This document shows positions 6,394 through 9,789 of a stretch of DNA of 9,789 bases, piece by piece. The notes beneath the pieces are model-generated. The model had not been told where the DNA came from and made no database searches. It worked only from the letters and a program-made list of their open reading frames with translations. The DNA is taken from the NCBI GenBank assembly GCA_007121975.1, contig SKJO01000203.1, positions 1 through 9,789 on the forward strand. Reading direction: 5' to 3'. This DNA is from Nitriliruptoraceae bacterium. Lineage in GTDB: Bacteria; Actinomycetota; Nitriliruptoria; Nitriliruptorales; Nitriliruptoraceae. Position 1 is the first letter of the stretch, and the number at the start of each line of letters is the position of its first letter. The translations under genes and the position numbers were made by a program.

Positions 6394-7053
6394 TCAGGAC
6401 GTGGCGGACTGATCCTCACTCGCCACCTCGGCATCGGACGCGTCATCGGTGGCGGGCGCGTCGTCCGCTGCGACCTGCTGGTCCTCGGCCTCGTACTGCT
6501 CAGCGGCTTCGATCGCCTTGTCCTCGATGCCCTCGCCTTCACCGATCGGAGGCGGCTCAGGCGGGGCTTCGAGGTCGATGATCGCGCCGTCACGCACCGT
6601 GATCCGACCCTCCTCGTCGACGACGTCGACGACGACGGTGGCCATGACCTGCGGGTGGACCTGCACCGGGATCTCGTAGGTCCCGATGACCTTGATGGTT
6701 CCCCGCAGTTCGATGCGCTTCTTGGGGATTTCGTGCCCACGCTCACGCAGGACGCGCTCCACGTCGGCGGCACCAACCGAGCCATACAGCCGACCGCGCT
6801 CGTCGACCCGTGCCGGAATGCGCAGGGTGCGGGCTTCGAGCACCGTGCGGGCCTGCTCGGCACCGCCCAGCGTCTTCTCCTCCCGCGCCTTGCGGGCACG
6901 GGTGAGCGCCTGGGCTTCCTTCATGGCTCCCTTGGTGGCCCGGATCGCCAGGCCGCGCGGGAGCAGGAAGTTGCGCCCGTATCCGTCCGCGACGTCGACG
7001 ACGTCACCGGGGAGCCCGAGGTTGTCGACCTCGCTCTTGAGGATGACCTTCAT
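6394..7053 (-). CDS. rplI: 50S ribosomal protein L9 with long acidic C-terminal extension
   Basis: L9 binds 23S rRNA near the base of the L1 stalk through its N-domain. Residues 1-40 match the family signature (MKVILKSEVDNLGLPGDVVD, then VADGYGRNFLLPRG). The long connecting helix runs about 41-75 (MKEAQALTRARKAREEKTLG and on), and the C-domain about 76-150 has RLYGSVGAADV and the conserved EIPVQVHPQV. Bacterial L9 is usually near 150 residues. This one has 219, because about 65 residues after 155 form a Pro/Glu/Asp/Ala-rich acidic tail that is probably disordered. ATG at 7051-7053 is preceded 7 nt upstream by AGGAG, which overlaps the rpsR TAG stop, so the two genes (10-nt gap) are probably co-translated. 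The acidic tail is the only odd point. Confidence 0.95.
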   Translation of the reverse strand: MKVILKSEVDNLGLPGDVVDVADGYGRNFLLPRGLAIRATKGAMKEAQALTRARKAREEKTLGGAEQARTVLEARTLRIPARVDERGRLYGSVGAADVERVLRERGHEIPKKRIELRGTIKVIGTYEIPVQVHPQVMATVVVDVVDEEGRITVRDGAIIDLEAPPEPPPIGEGEGIEDKAIEAAEQYEAEDQQVAADDAPATDDASDAEVASEDQSATS

Positions 7054-7063
7054 CGAACGGCTC

Positions 7064-7309
7064 CTAGCGGGTGGTGTAGGGGATCAGCGCCATCTCGCGC
7101 GCGTTCTTGACCGCGGCGGCAAGCTGCGCCTGGCAGGCGGCGCAGGCTCCGCTGGTGCGGCGCGCCTTGATCTTGGCCCGCTCGTTGAGGAACTGCTTGA
7201 GCAGACCCAGATCCTTGTAGTCGATGTACTCGATGCCCTGCGAGCAGATCGGGCAGGGCCGATCCTTGCGCGGGCGGCGTTCCTTCTTGGGGGCAGACTT
7301 GCTGGCCAT
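7064..7309 (-). CDS. rpsR: 30S ribosomal protein S18 (zinc-binding form)
   Basis: S18 binds 16S rRNA in the platform as a heterodimer with S6. The 81-residue product has the expected basic N-terminus (KSAPKKERRPRKDRP), the core YIDYKDLGLLKQFLNERAKI and the C-terminal REMALIPYTTR. CPIC (19-22) and CAAC (56-59) make a four-cysteine zinc ribbon, so this is the C+ form. Actinobacteria often also have a zinc-free paralogue elsewhere, expressed under zinc limitation; that cannot be checked here. ATG at 7307-7309 has GAGGAG (7321-7326) 11 nt upstream, a longer spacing than for its neighbours. A strong hairpin (7335-7360) lies just upstream of that site. It sits between ssb and rplI in the usual order. 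Confidence 0.97.
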   Translation of the reverse strand: MASKSAPKKERRPRKDRPCPICSQGIEYIDYKDLGLLKQFLNERAKIKARRTSGACAACQAQLAAAVKNAREMALIPYTTR

Positions 7310-7334
7310 GGGGAAGCGGTCTCCTCGAGGTGGG

Positions 7335-7360
7335 CCCGGCGGGTGGGGAAACCCGCCGGG
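7335..7360 (-). promoter_or_regulatory. Perfect 10-bp hairpin between ssb and rpsR
   Basis: CCCGGCGGGT (7335-7344) and ACCCGCCGGG (7351-7360) pair perfectly around a 6-nt loop. The element lies 24 nt beyond the ssb stop and 8 nt before the rpsR ribosome binding site. On the minus strand no U-run follows. It is the most stable simple hairpin in the operon and could be a partial terminator, an RNA-processing or 3'-end-protecting structure, or a control on rpsR translation. Confidence 0.65.
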
Positions 7361-7384
7361 ACGGATGATGCGGCGAGGCGGCCC

Positions 7385-7825
7385 CTAGAAGGGCACGTCC
7401 TCATCACTGGGCGGGGGCGGGGCAAACCGGGATCCGCCGCCTTCGGACTGTGAGGCACCGTCACGCTGCGCGCGGACCGGCGTGGCCTGCGCCCAGCGCA
7501 GGCTCGGGGCGATCTCGTCTGCTTCGATCTCGGTGACCCAGACCGTCTGCCCCTGCTGGTTCTCGTAGCTACGCACCTTGACGCGGCCGATGACCAGCAC
7601 GCGGTCCCCCTTGTGCAGGGACTGCCCGGCGTTCTCGGCGAGGTCGCGCCAGGCGGTGACCCCCATGAAGGTGGTCTCCTCCTGCTGCTGGCCGTCACGA
7701 CCTTGCCAGCGCCGGTTGGAGGCCACCCGCAGGTTGACCACAGGGACTCCTCCGCCGGTGTAGCGAAGGTCCGGATCCTCCGTCAGGTTGCCGACGAAGG
7801 TGATGAAGTTGCTCTCGTACGCCAC
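7385..7825 (-). CDS. ssb: Single-stranded DNA-binding protein
   Basis: This 146-residue SSB coats single-stranded DNA during replication and repair and recruits partner proteins through its tail. The OB-fold occupies about residues 4-110 (NFITFVGNLTEDPDLRYTGG; VVNLRVASNRRW; GVTAWRDLAENAGQSLHKGD; VLVIGRVKVRSYENQQGQ). A short Ser/Gly/Pro linker then leads to the acidic tip DEDVPF, the usual partner-binding end (compare DDDIPF). The linker is short for an actinobacterial SSB, where Gly-rich linkers are common. The start is GTG at 7823-7825 with AGGAG (7832-7836) 6 nt upstream. It follows rpsF by 58 nt and precedes rpsR by 75 nt. Confidence 0.96.
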   Translation of the reverse strand: MAYESNFITFVGNLTEDPDLRYTGGGVPVVNLRVASNRRWQGRDGQQQEETTFMGVTAWRDLAENAGQSLHKGDRVLVIGRVKVRSYENQQGQTVWVTEIEADEIAPSLRWAQATPVRAQRDGASQSEGGGSRFAPPPPSDEDVPF

Positions 7826-7858
7826 GGGATACTCCTCGCGTTCGGATCAGGGCGTCTC

Positions 7859-7884
7859 ACCGGCGTGGAGGACGGGGAGCCGGT
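7859..7884 (-). promoter_or_regulatory. Short inverted repeat between rpsF and ssb
   Basis: ACCGGC (7859-7864) and GCCGGT (7879-7884) are exact inverse complements with a 14-nt loop. One arm includes the last base of the rpsF stop codon. A 6-bp repeat is not rare in DNA of this composition; it is listed because the other two long gaps of the operon hold stronger hairpins. Confidence 0.3.
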
Positions 7885-8189
7885 CAGGCCGACCTGCGAA
7901 CACGCACCTCGGGGCGAACCGTCTTGAAGCGCACGACGTCATCGGCGATCTTCATCAGCCGCTCGAGTTCGGACACGGCCTCCGGGGTCGCCTCGAAGTC
8001 GAGCACGCCGTAGAAGCCGTGATCGCGCTTCTCGATCTCGTAGCCCAGCTTGCGGCGGCCCCACCAGGCATCCTCGAGCAGGTTGCCTCCCTGCTCGGCA
8101 AGGATCTCCTTGGCGCGATCGAAGGCAGCGATCGCCGCCTCCTCGTCGATCCGGTCCGTGATCAGAAGCAGCATTTCGTAGCGGCGCAT
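7884..8189 (-). CDS. rpsF: 30S ribosomal protein S6
   Basis: The 101-residue product is S6, which pairs with S18 on the 16S rRNA platform. It opens with MRRYEMLLLITDRIDEEAA, then has the family core DAWWGRRKLGYEIEKRDHGF with YGVLDFEATPEAVSELER, and ends KTVRPEVRVRRSA. It lacks the long acidic tail of E. coli S6, as is common outside the gammaproteobacteria. The start is ATG at 8187-8189 with AGGAGGT (8194-8200) 4 nt upstream, one of the strongest ribosome binding sites in the window; the open frame extending to 8426 is leader. It is the first gene of the rpsF-ssb-rpsR-rplI-dnaB-kinase operon, with the only clear promoter at 8413-8441. Confidence 0.97.
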   Translation of the reverse strand: MRRYEMLLLITDRIDEEAAIAAFDRAKEILAEQGGNLLEDAWWGRRKLGYEIEKRDHGFYGVLDFEATPEAVSELERLMKIADDVVRFKTVRPEVRVRRSA

Positions 8190-8406
8190 GAGCACCTCCT
8201 GTGGTCGCGCCGCCCCGCCACGAGGCGGGTGCGGTGCCGATGACGGCGGACGTCGGGGGTGACGTCGCGGTCGCCAGCGGCGGGGGTGGCCCCCTCGTCT
8301 CGGTCGTGCACCAGCACGGACCATCGTCGGGAGCAGGGGTGCGGCCGGCCAGTTGCCCCGGGGGGCAGGCCGGGTTGCCGACACCCGCAGGCGCCGACAA
8401 CGTGGC
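8190..8406 (-). promoter_or_regulatory. Long structured 5' leader of rpsF; candidate ribosomal-protein autoregulatory RNA
   Basis: From the inferred start near 8406 to the rpsF ATG is about 217 nt, all non-coding as far as I can see. It holds several hairpins. CCGGCC-TGCCCC (minus, 8373-8362) pairs with GGGGCA-ACT-GGCCGG (8359-8345), a 12-bp stem interrupted by a 3-nt bulge (8351-8353). GACGTC at 8249-8254 and 8261-8266 can pair around 6 nt. CCCGCC/GGCGGG (8214-8219, 8224-8229) form a tetraloop hairpin 13 nt before the ribosome binding site. In other bacteria an S6:S18 complex is known to bind the rpsF leader and repress it. A bulged GC stem is compatible with such a target, but I could not match the published consensus. 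Confidence 0.5.
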
Positions 8407-8412
8407 CGTCGG

Positions 8413-8441
8413 ACGATACCCGACACCCCGTCCTCTCACAA
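8413..8441 (-). promoter_or_regulatory. Promoter of the rpsF-ssb-rpsR-rplI-dnaB operon
   Basis: On the minus strand TTGTGA (8436-8441) is followed after exactly 17 nt by TATCGT (8413-8418). This matches the actinobacterial housekeeping pattern (TTGNNA, TANNNT). Transcription should begin near 8406. The -10 region shares GGTATCGTCCGA with the promoter proposed at 193-225. Confidence 0.7.
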
Positions 8442-8819
8442 CCGCACCGTACGTGGGACCTGCGACGCCGCCCAGCTCGGAGGCGTCCGACCTGTGGACG
8501 AACGGGAGGACCGGCCGTCCTCATCATCGCGACGAGCCGTGTCATCCGGGTCCTGTGGGAATCGCCACTGTGGCCACCCGACTCCGGCAGGCCAGGAGCC
8601 GGTGGCACCCCACGGTCACGGTGGCATCCTGGCCCGAGGGAGGCACCACCGACGTGAACGCCTCGCCGATCAGCACGCAGCCCGGGTGCGGCCATCGGGA
8701 CGGCAGCTGGCCGGCGCCCCGCCCACCCCACCGCAGACGCCCCGCGATCTCCTGCGCCGCCGAGCCCGACCCGAACAGCACCGAACCAGCCCCATCATCA
8801 CCCCCGAGATCGTGAGGTT
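8442..8819. other. Region without a recognised gene, upstream of the rpsF promoter
   Basis: No protein family could be recognised on either strand. One minus frame (8542-8781, 79 codons from a GTG) has about 92% G or C at third positions over its first two thirds, which falls off both upstream of the GTG and in the last dozen codons. It might be a small gene or a decayed one, but it has only a weak GGGG ribosome binding site and no known motif. A plus frame at 8654-8815 (53 codons) has a GAGGGAGG site 10 nt upstream but a low-complexity product. No tRNA, CRISPR or insertion sequence was seen. Confidence 0.5.
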
Positions 8820-8843
8820 CGGGCTTGTCGCCCTTCGAGCCCG
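8820..8843 (-). terminator. Hairpin after the small gene at 8850; possible terminator
   Basis: CGGGCT (8820-8825) and AGCCCG (8838-8843) form a 6-bp stem with a 12-nt loop, 6 nt beyond the stop codon of the small minus-strand gene. No U-run follows. The position is right for a terminator, but the stem is short. Confidence 0.35.
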
Positions 8844-8849
8844 GTCGGG

Positions 8850-9080
8850 TCAGATGCTGCCACTCTCCCCCATGTTGGCAATGATGCCGGGTCTGGTGGG
8901 ACGCGACCCACCGCCCAGCGTCATCCCCGTGAGCATCGCCGTGAAGCTCGCGGTGTAGCCCACCACCTCCGCCCCGTCGTCGGGGGTGAGCAGGTGGGCG
9001 AGCAGCGCCTGCTCGTCACCGGTCAGAGCCAACCCATCGAGCTTGGCACCCAGGCTTTCGGCTACGGCAGCCTCGGTCAT
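8850..9080 (-). CDS. Small acidic protein of unknown function, resembling a peptide precursor (RiPP-like)
   Basis: The 76-residue product starts MTEAAVAESLGAKLDGLALT and continues GDEQALLAHLLTPDDGAEVV, then a Gly/Ser/Thr/Met-rich second half (GYTASFTAMLTGMTLGGGSR, PTRPGIIANMGESGSI). I do not recognise the family. The layout, an acidic amphipathic helix with L..L.LT.DEQALL..LL followed by a flexible half rich in small and hydroxylated residues, resembles leader/core architecture of ribosomally made peptides. It has no cysteine, which argues against lanthipeptides and disulfide bacteriocins, and no maturation enzyme or transporter is in the window. Two adjacent ATGs exist. The one at 9078-9080 is preferred because GGGAG (9087-9091) lies 6 nt upstream, against 3 nt for the first. 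A perfect inverted repeat overlaps that site. It could equally be an ordinary small regulatory or structural protein. Confidence 0.65.
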   Translation of the reverse strand: MTEAAVAESLGAKLDGLALTGDEQALLAHLLTPDDGAEVVGYTASFTAMLTGMTLGGGSRPTRPGIIANMGESGSI

Positions 9081-9089
9081 CATCGTCTC

Positions 9090-9126
9090 CCGTCGTGTCG
9101 GATGCGCCTATCGCTGGACACGACGG
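9090..9126 (-). promoter_or_regulatory. Perfect 10-bp inverted repeat at the ribosome binding site of the small gene
   Basis: CCGTCGTGTC (9090-9099) and GACACGACGG (9117-9126) are exact inverse complements around 17 nt. In the minus-strand mRNA the 3' arm ends inside the GGGAG ribosome binding site (9087-9091), so a hairpin would partly hide it. As DNA the element could be a dyad operator. Long perfect arms make chance less likely than for the 6-bp repeats elsewhere. Confidence 0.65.
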
Positions 9127-9539
9127 CCCAGCACGACCTTGGTTTCCGCACTGTTCGGCGAGCGCACAGCCAGCTGCGCCCAGCGTCGGCTGCTGAGCCA
9201 CCGTCCGATGCGTTGGTCCGAGTACAACGACAGGGCACAAGCCGACGATCCGGTCGATGCCCTGCACAGCACCACGGCATCTGCCCCGTGATCTCCGACG
9301 CCCCACGGCGGGTACCAGTGCCTACCGCAACTGGAAGCGGCCGGCGAGCGCCAACACCACGACCGAGCCATGCCAAGAGGGATTCTCCGCCCGAATCCGA
9401 GATAGCCCCCTGCCCCGCAGGCCGTTGCGTCCTGTTCGATCAGTGCCCCGATGTGGCGGTGGCCGGGGTGCGGTACGGACGGTGATGAGCGGCGGCCGGC
9501 GAACCATGGGGGGGTTCGGCAGTCGGGCAGGCACGCCCT
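9127..9539. other. Region without a recognised gene
   Basis: Several open frames exist on both strands, but none gives a recognisable protein or has a convincing ribosome binding site. Two nearby inverted repeats may be structural: CAGGGCA (9231-9237) with TGCCCTG (9258-9264), and CGTTG (9211-9215) with CAACG (9225-9229). Local base composition is a little less GC-rich than in the operon. It may be the long upstream region of the small gene, or an old decayed gene. Confidence 0.5.
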
Positions 9540-9551
9540 ACCCGATCGGGT
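9540..9551. promoter_or_regulatory. 12-bp perfect palindrome ACCCGATCGGGT
   Basis: ACCCGATCGGGT is fully self-complementary. It lies about 170 nt upstream of the putative gene at 9722 and just before a G-rich repeat zone. It could be a regulator site; nothing else supports this. Confidence 0.3.
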
Positions 9552-9583
9552 CCGCGACCCTGCTGGGCTCGTCCGGGTCTGGT

Positions 9584-9606
9584 GGGGTCGGGTCGGGCCT
9601 GGTGGG
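9584..9606 (+). other. Canonical G-quadruplex motif
   Basis: Four G-runs, GGGG (9584-9587), GGG (9590-9592), GGG (9595-9597) and GGG (9604-9606), are separated by loops of 2, 2 and 6 nt, fitting the G3+N1-7 rule. The motif lies on the coding strand about 115 nt before the putative start at 9722 and runs into the tandem repeat. Such motifs occur by chance in GC-rich DNA; the coupling with a repeat makes it more notable. Confidence 0.6.
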
Positions 9607-9659
9607 TGTGTCGGAGCGGGTGTGTCGGTGCGGGTGTGTCGGTGCGGGTGTTCGGGTGG
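9604..9659 (+). repeat. 14-bp G/T-rich tandem repeat, three full copies plus a partial one
   Basis: GGGTGTGTCGGAGC (9604-9617) is followed by two identical units GGGTGTGTCGGTGC (9618-9631, 9632-9645) and a degenerate partial copy (9646-9659). Each unit brings a GGG run, so the array extends the G-quadruplex-prone stretch that begins at 9584. It is intergenic. It could be a protein-binding iteron-like array or a slippage product; the copy number may vary between strains. Confidence 0.85.
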
Positions 9660-9709
9660 TTGTCCACCGTGGTCGGCAGCCGTGGGGTGCGATGGTCACA
9701 GCCGCCCGT

Positions 9710-9715
9710 TACGGT
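9710..9715 (+). promoter_or_regulatory. -10 element of a probable leaderless transcript
   Basis: TACGGT (9710-9715) fits TANNNT and ends 6 nt before ATG at 9722, the spacing expected when transcription starts at the A of the start codon. No good -35 was found at 16-18 nt. No GGAGG-type site precedes the ATG, which agrees with leaderless initiation, common in actinobacteria. Confidence 0.45.
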
Positions 9716-9721
9716 GAACAC

Positions 9722-9789
9722 ATGTTCTCGTCGAGGTCGTCTTCCGCCACCTCCCGCCACCGTGCCGCGGCCGGCACGGCCGGGCTTGC
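9722..9789 (+). CDS. Start of an unidentified protein (runs off the right edge)
   Basis: Twenty-two full codons are visible: MFSSRSSSATSRHRAAAGTA then GL. The start is Ser/Arg-rich and turns to small hydrophobic residues after RHR, which would suit the n-region and early h-region of a signal peptide or a membrane anchor, but the rest is outside the window. No family can be named. ATG is chosen because a -10-like TACGGT lies 6 nt upstream (leaderless start) and the frame stays open to the end. It is transcribed away from the rpsF operon and the small gene. Confidence 0.45.
   Translation, partial: MFSSRSSSATSRHRAAAGTAGL

Noticed and set aside
8654..8815. Plus-strand 53-codon frame with a GAGGGAGG site 10 nt upstream
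   Set aside because: The product is Pro/Arg/Ser-rich without a recognisable pattern, the site spacing is long, and the frame overlaps the minus frame that looks more coding-like.
9108..9371. Minus 87-codon frame and overlapping frames, considered as a transposase remnant
   Set aside because: No DDE or HTH motif, no terminal inverted repeats or target duplications, and no clear start site.
8493..9668. Possible DnaA boxes (TGTGGACGA at 8493-8501, TTGTCCACC at 9660-9668), suggesting a replication origin
   Set aside because: Only two near-matches, over 1 kb apart, with no cluster, no AT-rich region and no dnaA/dnaN neighbours.

Overview
High-GC (roughly 70% or more), GTG starts are frequent, and many genes have a GGAGG-type ribosome binding site 4-7 nt from the start. 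The order rpsF-ssb-rpsR-rplI-dnaB is the classic replication/ribosomal cluster, and DnaB (ARPAMGKS P-loop, FANLAR tail) and L9 look actinobacterial. I infer a member of the Actinomycetota, possibly a deep-branching or little-studied lineage; the genus cannot be read from this window.

Layout, left to right. 1-105 (-): start of an acyl-CoA dehydrogenase running off the edge. 220-459 (-): small two-helix membrane protein. 592-1041 (+): SRPBCC/polyketide-cyclase-like protein. 1123-1662 (+): proline-rich lipoprotein. 1668-2225 (-): YqgE/AlgH protein. 2298-3509 (-): ornithine aminotransferase (rocD). 3633-8189 (-): the main operon, transcribed rpsF, ssb, rpsR, rplI, dnaB, then a membrane sensor histidine kinase whose start codon overlaps the dnaB stop. 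A good sigma70-type promoter (TTGTGA-17-TATCGT) lies at 8413-8441, giving rpsF a GC-rich, hairpin-filled leader of about 215 nt. 8442-9721 is mostly without recognisable genes. It contains one credible small gene (8850-9080, -) with a perfect 10-bp inverted repeat touching its ribosome binding site, then a G-quadruplex motif and 14-bp tandem repeats. At 9722 (+) a probable leaderless gene begins and runs off the right edge.

How the parts fit. The operon supplies two 30S proteins (S6 and S18, which bind 16S rRNA together), one 50S protein (L9), single-strand binding protein and the replicative helicase. Its end carries an unexpected translationally coupled histidine kinase with no response regulator in the window. 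Perfect inverted repeats sit in each of the three longer gaps of the operon, so mRNA structure may set the different expression levels of its members. The genes to the left look like ordinary housekeeping or metabolic functions.

The best candidates for something undescribed are the small RiPP-precursor-like protein with its hairpin, the structured rpsF leader, and the dnaB-coupled kinase. No complete novel system with its enzymes is visible here.
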